Assembly: GCA_029379385.1 (NCBI GenBank)
Contig: CM055611.1
Coordinates: 7,998,001-8,062,000 of the forward strand
Length of the DNA: 64,000 nt
From: Quillaja saponaria
Lineage: Eukaryota; Streptophyta; Magnoliopsida; Fabales; Quillajaceae
Reading direction: 5' to 3'
Position numbers and translations under genes: made by a program. A model generated the notes under the pieces. The model was given only the letters and a program-made list of their open reading frames with translations, was not told the origin of the DNA and ran no database searches. Position 1 is the stretch's first letter; the number at the start of each line of letters is the position of its first letter. Of this stretch, positions 13,101 to 22,905 are shown piece by piece.

Positions 13101-15625
13101 AATCGTTAAGTGCATGTTCATGGCAATAAATTCAAGTATATTTTGATTATGCTTATACTTGTATTTTGCGGATGGTCATGGTCAGGAATATGTTTTTAAT
13201 TTTATGTAATATATCATAAATATTTATAAGAGCATGAGAGAAACAATGAGTTCCTGGCAAAGGGAAAAGAAGAAAAAAAGGAAAAGAAAAAGTTGTGAAT
13301 ACCAATAGAAATCCCTACATTGCTAAAGTGAATAAGAATGCTAAATGTGGGAAAAGAGGAAAAAAACTTGTGATTACCAATAGAAGTCCCTATATCAGCT
13401 AAAGTAAATACGAATAACTAAATTTGGTTGAATATAATTATAACTCATTGAATAGCCTCGCATTGTATAGAAGAATAAGAAGATATGAAGCTAATGGATG
13501 TAGTCTTGTAGCTGTAAATACTTCCAACATATTCAAGGTAATTTTTTTTTACTGTTTTCCAGATTATAACTTGTTGGATCTGGCAAATTTATTTTGGGGT
13601 AGTTTTTCAAATATGAAGTTTAGGAGTCTGTAGTGGCTTTTTTGTATGTATGCTGAATCAACAGAAAAGTAGTAGCAAAGTTTGACTTGCATAGAAAACA
13701 ACTAAATTTTTATATCTCAATGAAGCAAGCCTCTTGGTATAAAAGGCTTGCTAGGAGTTTAAGGAAGTTTTTTTGTTTTTTGGCCTAAGGGCTGTATTTC
13801 GAGTTGAACCAGTCGGACCTGTCCAATCCTCAGAATACTGAGAAAAACCCTTATTTTGGTTATGTCTGAAGATTATTGTTAGTTTGGTGAAGATTTGTGG
13901 GTTGTACAGCTCTCTTGGAGGGATCAGACCACAAAACCAACTATTTGGCTGCGTGACTGAGTTTCTGTATGTACTACTGAACTTGAATTGGAGGGTTTAT
14001 TCAACATACTGTTAATTCGTGATCTTCTCAAGAAGAAGTTGCTAGGGGGAGGTGTGCAAAATTGGGATTCTAAACTTATCCTCCTTCCTTCCAAATTAGA
14101 ACTAACGGTTCAAAGTTAATTTTTTGAGTTTCAATTATAATAATTAGCTGAGGCACACACACACCCATACTTGTGTGTGAAAGGAGGAAGGTAAGAAAGA
14201 AAAGCGGTATGATGGAAGAGAAAAGAGTAGGATGTGGGTAGTGAACCTGGTATTTTTCGAAAAAATTTATATTAACAATAGAGAAGTTACTATGACCATC
14301 AGTAGGGGGGGGGGGGGGGGGGAGGAGGAACTAATAGCCAGTAGAAAAATACATTTTATGGACATAATTGGACAAAAAGGAAGGTTGAAAAAGCTGCCTC
14401 TGGGTTCTCGTAATAATAGAGAGTTTGTCCAAGTAGAATGAGTTATTAGTTTCAATTTTTTTAGCCCATGTATGTGCATTTAGTGCAGCCCTTAGCTGAG
14501 GAGTATTAGTTTTGACATAATATCAATCTCACTATTAAGTATATTGAAGTATGCAATTATGCATCTCCATTCCATTTTCTCAATATTTGAAAATTTCTGA
14601 TATCTCTTGCGAGGTTTGTAGACTTCTGGCTTATTCCTAGCTCTTGCTGGCATATGCTAGTACCGGGAAGTCGTTCTTAAGTTTTTAACTACTTTCTAAA
14701 AATTTCAACCCCCAACTTGGTCTAAAGTAATTCTTAAAGAATAAAACCCGATCTATCCATGAATCCCCCAAAGCAATACCATCACCCAATTGATTGTTAT
14801 CTTCACAGTTAGTGAGCACGACTGTTATGGACTTATGTACAATCAAGATTTGCAATTGGCAGAAAATCATACTTTACTTATATTATCAACTAGTTGATTA
14901 GTTTGCCTCTTTTTTTTAACTGAAGATGCACTATCAATTTGTGAACTTCAGAACCATCATTGGAAGCTACTTGATGGATTCTTGTAAATTCTCACTTAGT
15001 TATGTACATCTGAAGTAACTGACCTGAACAAGCGTATACCATAGATATGAAGGCAAAAAGGTGGTCTTTCCTTTGCTGGGATGGGGGAGGGAGCGACAGG
15101 GTTGGGGGTGGAGCTGTTGGTGTCGGGAGAGTGTCCTCAACGTGGGCTCTTATAGTGTAGTTGTTGCATGTTCTATTGCTCTGCATGATTACGTGAGATA
15201 AGAGTCTTTTCATTGGCTTGCCATCTGTTCATCTTAAACTTGAGTGTACACCCTTACCAGCTGTAAGGTGTAAATACTTGTTTCATGTTAATTCAGACAG
15301 GGTGGGTAAAGGAAACAAGTTTAAAAGGCAGCCATTGAACTTGTGGTTGAGTATAATTGACGTGCTTTTTTGCAGATATGGTAATTTGTTTTTTGTTTTG
15401 CTTTACTTATTTGTTTTTGTATGCTCATTGACACTAGAAATTTTCTGGGTTTTGGATATAAAATCATCAGATAGAACAAGTTTCTGCATATGCAAATTTA
15501 ACCCAATATAATATTGATATTGAATTTTCACAGGATTGTAATTCAGTTCACCAATTCTTCTGTATCTTATCTCTAAATTTTTAGGCCTCGACGGCGTCGA
15601 AATGAATAGCTTCATGGATGCCTAA
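4106..15625 (+). CDS. RNS2: Class II S-like ribonuclease T2 (RNS2 type), nine exons
   Basis: Exons by splice sites and homology: 4106-4320, 5442-5470, 5817-5890, 6622-6723, 6836-6839, 7336-7427, 10892-11053, 11702-11801, 15585-15625. They sum to 819 nt, in frame, giving 272 aa. Residues 1-31 form a hydrophobic signal peptide. The enzyme cuts single-stranded RNA through 2',3'-cyclic phosphates. Both active-site motifs are complete: 'FTIHGLWP' (catalytic His82) and 'HEWEKHGTC' (His139, Glu140, Lys143, His144). Cysteine pairs and 'TEKYPLGG' also match RNase T2. The exon 2/3 junction splits the His82 codon. Arabidopsis RNS2, a vacuolar/ER RNase in rRNA turnover, is the closest family member I know (about 259 aa). 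Introns 6 (3464 bp) and 8 (3783 bp) are very long. The last exon encodes only a short tail ([13 protein letters not shown]). It was chosen because its phase fits and it resembles the 'LDG' tail of RNS2. It is the least certain exon: the nearer acceptor at 11880 would end the protein after two codons. Confidence 0.9.
4365..4390. repeat. (TA)n microsatellite in RNase T2 intron 1
   Basis: Uninterrupted AT dinucleotides about 25 bp long, 45 bp downstream of the exon 1 donor. Likely polymorphic in length. Confidence 0.9.
5989..6360. mobile_element. Mutator-type MITE (foldback, 372 bp) in RNase T2 intron 3
   Basis: The ends are inverted repeats of roughly 70 bp. The left end starts ggcttaattacac and the right end is the reverse complement of ggctaaatttcc. 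Both arms carry 'gagaattcagttt' and a 'tatttcaaaaa' block. The insert is bounded by a perfect 9-bp target-site duplication, aaaatctta at 5980-5988 and 6361-6369. Nine-bp duplications with long TIRs are typical of Mutator-like elements. There is no coding capacity, so it is non-autonomous. A relative lies in intron 2 of the cytochrome b561 gene. Confidence 0.85.
6836..6839 (+). other. RNS2: 4-nt microexon (TGGG) of the RNase T2 gene
   Basis: Exon 4 ends in phase 0 after '...FWAHE' at 6723. The downstream exon begins at 7336 with AGAAGCACGGG. Joined directly, the frame is wrong. Between them the only TGGG flanked by AG and GT is ...ggcag|TGGG|gtaata. Inserting it gives H-E-W-E-K-H-G-T-C, the invariant second active-site motif of RNase T2. 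The four bases encode Trp141 and the first base of Glu142. The flanking introns are 112 bp (6724-6835) and 496 bp (6840-7335). Confidence 0.85.
8051..8210. repeat. Diverged tandem duplication, about 101-bp period, in intron 6
   Basis: The segment 'ctaattctctcaatttgagg' at about 8051 recurs as 'ttaattctctaatattgagg' at about 8152. Both are followed by an 'aaccttttagtta' block. Confidence 0.65.
8911..9030. repeat. 70-bp tandem duplication in intron 6
   Basis: 'gagaaggtccaagaatgttt' starting near 8915 is repeated 70 bp later as 'gagaaggtccaataatgttt'. Both copies continue with 'aggtgttgcgtt'. Confidence 0.75.
9410..9700 (+). mobile_element. Copia 3' tail, polypurine tract and partial LTR in RNase T2 intron 6
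   Basis: 'acaagcttgagcattatatg' is followed by the polypurine tract 'cttgagggggag' (about 9441-9452). After that comes LTR-like sequence with a TATA-type run (aatataaatag, near 9560), as expected of a copia promoter region. The tail matches the minus-strand copia fragment at 541-600, so both derive from one family. Gag and pol are absent. The right LTR border and any target duplication could not be placed. Confidence 0.6.
9915..10100 (-). mobile_element. Probable L1-LINE 3' tail in RNase T2 intron 6
   Basis: Read on the minus strand, the segment is a typical plant L1 3' UTR end: 'gtacttagaggacttcttg', then 'ctcttaataaaatttc', then an A-rich tail. On the + strand that tail is the T-rich run at about 9917-9957. 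Only the last part of a 5'-truncated copy would be present. No coding part and no duplication were identified. Confidence 0.45.
11285..11310. repeat. Poly-T tract in intron 7
   Basis: About 20 consecutive T at 11288-11307 in intron 7 of the RNase T2 gene (11054-11701). The rest of that intron shows nothing recognisable. Confidence 0.8.
13262..13423. repeat. Tandem duplication, about 75-bp period, in intron 8
   Basis: The run 'accaatagaaatccctacat' and following bases recur 75 bp later as 'accaatagaagtccctatat'. Each copy is preceded by a purine-rich stretch and followed by 'gctaaagt(g/a)aata'. Confidence 0.75.
14305..14322 (+). repeat. G18 homopolymer in intron 8
   Basis: Eighteen consecutive G, followed by gaggagg-type purines, in otherwise AT-rich DNA. 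It could fold into G-quadruplexes in transcript or DNA, or its length could be a sequencing artefact. Confidence 0.9.
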
Positions 15626-16696
15626 TAACTTCTACAAGGTGATGGTGGGGTGCTGTTGTAGAATTATTTACTCCCTGATAATGAATGACCATACGCACCA
15701 ATCCAAAGTTGATGCTGTTGTATTCGTAGTTTCAGGGAAAATTATGTTAAGGAAGAACTGCAAATTAGTATATGAATCAGGACATTCGTGAACACCTGCA
15801 TCAATGTATAAGTTAGCAATGTAGTTGCATTGAATCAATGAACCAACAAATATTAAACTGTGAAATGTTTTCTTTATGAAAGATTACTCATTGTTGTACA
15901 GCTTTGCAATGCAAGTTTCATGAGACATCATTTATACTTCAAGTAGACAAAGGACTGATAGTTGTAGATTCGTCTTTAGACTTGTCGGAAGCCTAGGTAG
16001 GATCTCATGAAGTTGCAATTGCGCTAGAGCCAAGAAGCCTGCACAAACAGCTATCTGTTGAACGCATTTGGTTTTCTTTTTTCCTTTTTATTAAATTTTT
16101 TTTATTGTTTAATTTTATGATTTAGATCAATTACACTGCTAGAATTTATGAATACTATTTCAAACAAGACAAATACATGTAGAGGACCGTTTTTACAAGA
16201 ACGAAGTTGTAAAAGCAATAGAACACCCGGATAAAAAAATTAGTCCGTATATGATAAAAATATATTTTTTATTTTTATTTTTTTCTTATGATCAAGCTAT
16301 AAAACGTGGTCTAATTATTTTCTCTCAACTATTAAAGGTATTCATCAGAATTCCAATCCATTGGTACTTGTCGATGATATTATCTATCCCAACACCTTTT
16401 CTCAAAACTCAAATGATTGTCTTGGGTTCTATTTGAGGATCAAATTAAAATAGAAGCTAATCTTATATAAGATAGATGCAATTAAAAAGTTGAAGAAAAA
16501 TCTAATTTTAATTTTATATCAAGAGCTGTTACTCAAAAACATCAAGCTGATTGAACTTCTTGTCTTCTTCATTCTGGATTTAAGCTTTTTTCTTTTGTTA
16601 TATGAGTAGATACTGAATAGGACTTCTTCCTAGTTATACGAGGGGTTTAGTTTCTTGACATATGCCATTCTAGGATCTCTTATTGTCTAATAAGCC
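15626..16696. other. 3' flank of the RNase T2 gene, no gene seen
   Basis: Holds the presumed 3' UTR after the TAA at 15623-15625 and AT-rich intergenic DNA. No polyadenylation site can be chosen with confidence; T/A-rich runs lie near 16070-16125. No coding sequence is recognised. Confidence 0.5.
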
Positions 16697-17045
16697 TGTT
16701 ATGACGGGAATTGTTTGGATCCATGTCAAGAATGACTTCCAGGTGGCTTCGAGGATAGTCCCGAGGTATACTTAAAAAGAAATGAGGTCAAAGGTCTTGG
16801 GGCTAGGTTCTCCAGGTTGCACCAATGATGAAATTAGTAATAAAAAAGATAATATGTTGACTGTGAAGTAAAAATAAAGTAAATATGATACCTTTTTGGG
16901 TCTTGGTCCTTTATATTTAAATGGATCCTTAATTAATGGGAGCATGCCACATGTCATATGCATAATTTAGGCTCCCTTTTCTAAGTAGACACTTCCAGAT
17001 TACACATCTTGGTTGGCTTGTCATATTTTATTAGTCCTATAAAAC
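16697..17045 (+). mobile_element. LTR-like repeat, left copy
   Basis: Starts 'tgttatgacgggaattgttt' and runs about 345 bp alongside a second copy at 24516. Shared blocks include 'aataatg'-type spacing, 'gggagcatg', 'gtcatatgc' and a 'taagtagacact' / 'taagtagatact' pair. The TG start and direct orientation suggest an LTR or LTR fragment. The end cannot be placed because the copies diverge after about 17030. Confidence 0.55.
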
Positions 17046-18415
17046 GAGCTCGGGAGTGTATAAGAAACTGGCTCCAATGCTGAGTAGGTCGGACTACCCT
17101 AATTGGGATGTGCTCAAGAGTTAGGTTGGGGTTGAGCCTTGAGCCGTACTATTTGTGGCCCTAGAAATCGGGGGACAATACTTTGTACCTGTCTTTTTAG
17201 AGGAAAACTAAAAAACAATAGGAAAACTCTTCGCATTCTCAACAATTTGAATGCTAAATTGGCCTCTTATTACTGGTTTCCACAAGTCATGAGTTTAATA
17301 GGTGCCATGGTTTATGGTGTATAGTTTTTAGGACATGCTGATCATTTGGGGCTTGTTATGTGAGATGTAGGGGTGTCCACTACAGGGATCTATATTATGA
17401 ATCCAGTACCCCTTCATACCATGATAAATCCTCTGGAATTAAGGTGACTGGGGTCTTTTAGACTTGTGTACGAGCCTTTCAAAGTAACATGCTTGTCTTC
17501 TAGAGCTCCTTAGAGGACCTATTTAGTGTACTTGCCAATCTTGTTTTCGACCTTCCACGAGGCCAAGTTTCTTTGTTGTGGTGGAGTTATTCTTGAAGTT
17601 ATGTTCTCCTTGAGGATAAACTCTTCTTGTGCTTAGGGTTCACCCTAGGTCTGGACTTCTCTCGAGGTCATCCTTTCCTAAAGGCTGCACTCTTATTGAG
17701 GTTGGGCTTTAGAAAGGACTGGACTCTCCTTGAAGTCAGTTTGCTAGGTGATTGGCTTTGTTGGTGGCTAAGTTGGTGCTAGCTGCCCGGGCCTTCATGG
17801 TAATGTTTACTGAGTGTGCACCCCCAGGGTAGTGGACATCCTAGGGCCTTGGTCACTTTAGAGGGCAGGTGGTCCTGGTTGGTTGCTTAATCTTAAGCTT
17901 GATAGGTGTCCAAATGTTTGTTAGATGGGTCTAGTATAGTGTATATACTCCTAGAGACGTCACTTGAAATGTGGTGTAGGGTATACACGCTCGACATTCA
18001 TGTTGCATGCTAGGGAACTTAGGCCTCTTTTTAGGTCAGGATGGAGTTTGTAAAAGGGTGAATATACCTGTGGGACAAGATCTAAGCCGAGCACGCCGAG
18101 TGGGACTTGAGTGGATACATGGCACCTAGGGAGTCATAGACTTAGCTAAATTCTTGTTCTTGTTGATATGTACTTGTATTATTTTGAAGGTGATTTCCCT
18201 TGTATGGGGCCCTCTTAAAATAGTTTGGACCAGGAGGTACCCAATATTATCTTAATTCACATATTTTTGGTCTGATGACTTGTTTTTTATAAATGCTTTT
18301 GTGCCTGACTTAGTCGTTCATTTCACATGCGCAAGGTGTAGTGCTATATCCCTGACAAGACAAGACATGATCTACTCCCTTCCTTTTGATTGCAAACTAA
18401 ATGTTAGGGCTTATA
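17046..18415. other. Non-coding repeat-like spacer
   Basis: Less AT-rich than its surroundings, with many degenerate 'ctcctt-gaggt' phrases that recur at 21730-22000 on the other side of the solo LTR. The 3.1-kb insertion at 18416-21520 therefore split a single older repeat unit. No open frame resembles a known protein. Confidence 0.45.
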
Positions 18416-21400
18416 TGTAACATTCCTGAAAACTGCACATGAGAAGTAAACCATTAGCTTAAAAAGATACCTGTGTTAAATGCCACGTGAAATGATTTAT
18501 GAAATGGAATAGAATTTTAAAAATTATGTGGCATGATTAAATTGTGATAAGTACATGATTTTACAGTGAGTAATTTGGATGTATTTCACTGGATTAGATA
18601 ATATTGTGAATTACACAACATAGGAATTTAATTGCCTATGGATTTTGCATGAAATTGGGGATAGAAGTGAGATTTTACCTTAGTATTATTTATGGTGAAG
18701 AAAAGAAATATAAAAGAATGAAAAATATATAGTTGATTTAGGTATGAAATTATAAATTATTGAGAAAATTTATTAGTATGTGTTAAATTATAAATTGGAG
18801 TAATTATGTGCAAATTGAGTTATAGTAAAATTAATTGTGGAATTAATTATTTCAAGATTAATTGAGAAAACTAGAATTTAAGGAATGATAGTGAGATGCA
18901 ATTTTTATGAAAAATTAGGTAAAATATATTTTGGAGGATTAGGGACTAAATTGAAAAGGGAAACCTGGCAGATTAGTGGCGATTTTGGCAAAACAAAGGG
19001 ATAGGATGGTCAATTGGACGGTTGTCTTCTCCACTATGCTTCTCTTACACCTAAAAAACTATTTGGCTGGTGGGAAAACTCAGCCATTGTTGCCTGAAAA
19101 GCTTGGAGGAGAGAGAAAGTGTGATATTGTAAGTTTTAAAGTGAATTTTTAAGTGAAATTTTGGGACAAAACTGTTGGAGGCATGAGGAACTTGAATCTG
19201 CCATTGCATCATCAATCGAGCTTGGGAGGTTGGAGAATCAAGTTAGGCCGAGAAGGGTAGAGAGAGAAAGGTAAGAAAATTTCATGTTTTGGGGTTTTTT
19301 TTATTTTTATTTTTTGGATTTTGATGATAAATATGTGTGGAAATAAATGAAATTGTAATGTATTGACATAATTTGGGCTGGAAATTGAATTTGGCTAAAG
19401 GGTTTGATTTTGGAGTCGTGGAAGTCAAACAATCTATGAGGAGGATTTAGACTTGAGAAAGCTACTTGTGACCCGTGGACAAAATTACACGTGTGTATTT
19501 TGTGACCTATGGAGGAGAGAGAGGAATTTTGAGATCGATTGTGTATTTTGATTTTACAAGTAGATGTGTGTGTCATCTTGGAAAAATAGTAATTTTTCGG
19601 TGTGCATGTATGCATGAAATTCTCTTTTACTTCAAAAAACTCTTTCATAAGCTTACATACTACATGTGTGAAATATTTTGTGAATTATATTGAAAAACAT
19701 GGGTGAATTTATGAAATTTGCATGGTTTTGTGACTGATGATAATTATGGGAAATATAAGTTTAGATTGGTTAGAGTGAACCATTGTAAGGGCTTGTGTCT
19801 CTGAATAGTCTATGTGCATGTGAGAGTAAGGCATAGTTCTTGCTTCCCAGTCAGGATCCATGACCAGTAACATGTTTAGACCCTTGAGTTAACTTAGTAG
19901 CCCTGATTTGGCTGGGATGTTCCTCTATTGGCTAGCCAACAACTACGAGTCCAATGCATTTCATAATTATAATTGCATGTATACACTGCACTCTCTGATT
20001 TAAAAAATGGACACCGATCTATTTTGAAAATTGTGTAGATGCATCTACTTAGATTTTTGTCTCATTGATTTAATAACTAGTGTCTTAAATTGATTGTTAT
20101 TGAGATATGAAAGCATGGGTATGGTAATGCTCTCAGCGGTATGTGGTATGGCTGATTGGATGTTATACGCACGTGCATAAGTACATTTTCCTGACGGGCA
20201 AGTTTGTGGTAACGAGTCCTATTATTTAGGATCTACCCATGAAGGATGTTACAAAGGCTGAGGAAGGTTTGATAGTAGGCCCTGTGATATAGGAGATATG
20301 AGGATCTTGGTAGAGGATCTGATTGTTGAGGAGATAGAGGAGGATTGGAAGGAGGATCCAGTTATGAACGAAGACTCTAAACGTAGTAAGGTAGTTGATG
20401 CTGGGATAGAGATGGTGGGATAAGCCACCTAGATGATGTATTTTTGGCATGAGTCTCTATCAAGATAGTAATTGCATGGTGTTTTTAATAGATCTCAGTG
20501 GTAGATCTCGGGTGTTGTAGGGTTATGTGAGTGTTGTATGTGTAGATTAGAGGAATCCTATGTTGGCATTGTATATCTTTTGGCCAGATTAGTGAATTCG
20601 CTTATTTACCATATCACTATTCCTATACCCCCGATACTTGTATGTCCATTTTGGCTCGACAATGGTAGATCTAGACTTGTAGAAGTAAGATCTAAGGTGA
20701 CATGTGTATAAACATAAATATTAAAATGCTTATATGTAAAAAATGACTGTATGTATATATGTTATTTTCACAAATCTATGTGTTTGTATACTTGTATATG
20801 CAATTTTTTGGCCATTAGGATTGATTTATGTTAATTAAGCCTCGTATAGTTCCCATTGAGGCCAGTTATGCTATATGGTTCTAAATGTTGGGCAGTTAAA
20901 AAACAACACTCATATAAGATGGAAGTAGCTGAAATGCAAATGTTGAGATTGATGACTGGACAAACAAAAAAGGATAGAATATGTAATAAAGAGATTCATA
21001 CGAAGGTGGAGGTAGCACCTGTTGAAAAGAAAATGAGGGAGAATCACTTATGTTGGTTTGGACATATCCAACGTCGGCCAATGGACGTTGTAGTTAGGAA
21101 AAGTGACTTGGTGCAGGTGGTAGGCGTTAGACGTGGTAGAGGGAGATCGAAACTTACATAGAGGGTAGTTATTGTGAAAGGACATGAATGCTTAGGCATG
21201 ATTGAAAATGATGTCTTAGATCAATGCAAATAGAGGAAAAAGATTTATATAGCTGACCCCAACTAGTTTGGGATTTAAGGCTTAGTTGAGTTGATGGTTT
21301 CCATTGATCGAGGAGGTGAATCCACTGCATTCAATTATTGTTTTGGTGTATTTATGATTATGACCATAATGTGTCTTAACAAATTTGTTAGGAAATGAGT

Positions 21401-21520
21401 TGTTGTATTTATGATGTTTCTGTGTGTTATTTGAATAATATTATGGTATAAAAAAATCCACGTGTCATCAAAAACTGCGTAACAGTAGATATTATCTTAA
21501 TAGCATTCAGGGGTGTCACA
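18416..21520 (+). mobile_element. Solo LTR (3105 bp) with TSD ttata
   Basis: Begins tgtaacattcc, ends gggtgtcaca, and is bounded by a perfect 5-bp duplication, ttata, at 18411-18415 and 21521-21525. The TG..CA ends and 5-bp duplication are those of an LTR retrotransposon. Because no gag-pol and no internal second LTR are seen, a solo LTR from LTR-LTR recombination is the simplest reading. A large non-coding derivative is possible. It later received an RTE LINE fragment. Its termini differ from the tgttataaccc family at 26, 49 and 56 kb. Confidence 0.75.
20860..21296 (+). mobile_element. 5'-truncated RTE-type LINE fragment inside the solo LTR
   Basis: The + frame from about 20856 to 21161 encodes the C-terminal part of a plant non-LTR reverse transcriptase protein: 'MLYGSKCWAVKKQ', 'EMQMLRLMTGQ', 'MRENHLCWFGHIQRRP' and 'RRGRGRSKLT'. 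After a frame change come 'IYIADPN'-like residues. The 3' end is a ttgag/ttgatg simple tail. An 11-bp target duplication with one mismatch brackets it: gttcccattga at 20849-20859 and gtttccattga at 21297-21307. Catalytic RT motifs are missing, so this is a dead-on-arrival copy. Confidence 0.8.
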
Positions 21521-21525
21521 TTATA

Positions 21526-22554
21526 TGCAAGTGGGGCTCCTACCCTATGAGATCTTTTGCTTTCTCCTTTCATATCCTAAAACTTTCTTAAGCTTTTCCA
21601 AGCTCATGTATGAGCCTTTTAACCTGGGCTAGTTGCCCTGAGTGTAGCTATACTGGGGTTAGGCTATTTAAACAATTTAACTAGGCTAGTACCTTATTAA
21701 GTATACATAGCTATCTAGAGGTCGAGACCTACTTGGGGTTAAGCTCCACTTGGTGTTGGGCTCTCCTTGAGGCAAGACTCTCCTTAGAGTCGAGCTCTCC
21801 TTAATGTCAGAGTCTACTTGACGCTGAGCTCTCTTAGTGGCCAAACTCTTCTTGGGGGTGGACTCTCCTTGGGACTCAGCTATAGTTAGGGTTGAGTTCT
21901 CTTGGAGGCTAGCTCTCTATGGGGGTCATGCACTTTTGGAGGTTCACTTTCTTGGAGGCTTAGGCACATGTGGAGGTTCGTGCTTTTGGAGGCTAAGCTT
22001 TGCTAGAAATTGAACTTTATACTTGGTAGGTCATTTACCTTCTTTTATAGGAACAACCTGTTATATTTTTAGTTAAATGTATTTATTTAATTTAACATAA
22101 AAGAACGAGTATACCTTCTTTGTGGTTTGGTTTCCTTTTCCTTGGCCCTAACTTTCTAGCTGAGGTGAGCTTTAATTGAGGTGAGGTCTAACCCTTTGGC
22201 CAAGGTGAATTATTTCCTTTGATCGACCAGCCAATTGACTGCATAATTTAAGCTTATGATTGACTTGGGCTTTGGTTGTTGACCGAGCCGGGCACTGACC
22301 TTCCCAAATTAAGCTCTTGGCTTTTTGATCCAACTAAGCATATCATGAGCAGTCATGTTGGCCCGATGTGGTATTGTAACAATCTGCTCGAGGGTATTGT
22401 AACTGACTCTCCTGGGATGGTGTTGTAACTATATATCCTATGATGATCCATTTGATGTTTGTTTGCTCTATTCAACTAACTTATCCTACCTTGGGGTATG
22501 CACTTCCTGAGATGGCCTTGTTCATGGTGGGGATGGCCCTTGCACCCCCGTAAT
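21526..22554. other. Non-coding repeat-like spacer
   Basis: Contains a run of diverged short phrases such as 'gagctctccttaatg' and 'ggactctccttgggactc' about every 25-35 bp between about 21730 and 22000. It resembles the block before the solo LTR at 17600-17760. No gene is recognised. Confidence 0.45.
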
Positions 22555-22573
22555 ACGAGGCAACATGAACATG

Positions 22574-22700
22574 TCAACTTGAATCCTCTTCAATAGAAAA
22601 ATGACCTGTACTTGAACTCTCTTCAATATAGAGGTGACCTGAAAAGGTCGATTTGAATTCTCTTCAATAGAGAGGTCACATGAAAAGGTTAACTTTAATC
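22574..22700. repeat. Minisatellite A, units of about 35-41 bp
   Basis: Four diverged units start at about 22574, 22609, 22648 and 22689. Each has the core 'ctcttcaata' (degenerate in the last unit), and the first three end in a 'gacctg'-like block. Confidence 0.75.
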
Positions 22701-22710
22701 TCATTTGAAT

Positions 22711-22905
22711 GATCCAGTGAAAACTAGTGACCTAGAGGGTTTTTGTACCTCTTGCAGATGGCCGAGTGAAAACTAGCGACATGGATGGTTTTCAGTACCT
22801 TCTATAGATGGTCCAGTGAAAACCAACATCTTGAAAGGTCTTTGTACCTCCTACAGATGGTCCCGATAAAAACCAGTGACCTTGAGGGTTTACCTACATC
22901 GCAAT
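22711..22905. repeat. Minisatellite B, four 50-bp units
   Basis: Units start at 22711, 22761, 22811 and 22860. Each has 'ccagtgaaaac', 'gagggttttt' and 'gtacct' cores, and the first three end in 'cagatgg'-like bases. Identity is partial but the spacing is regular. Confidence 0.8.

Larger units (their letters stand above)
11802..15584 (+). other. RNase T2 intron 8, 3.8 kb, no gene found inside
   Basis: This is the span between the exon 8 donor (gtaagt at 11802) and the last acceptor (ttttag at 15579-15584). It contains short AT-rich frames without domain similarity, a 75-bp tandem duplication (13262-13423), a G18 homopolymer (14305-14322) and a CA-rich patch near 14156. A block near 12950-13010 (tatccgatgaggtgatactc) looks like a dispersed plant repeat, but I cannot name it. 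Confidence 0.6.

Noticed and set aside
19307..19693. Frames of 72 and 113 codons inside the 3.1-kb solo LTR
   Set aside because: Overlap each other on opposite strands, with no recognisable motif.
20226..20450. 74-codon minus-strand frame in the solo LTR
   Set aside because: No domain, inside an LTR, no splice or start context.
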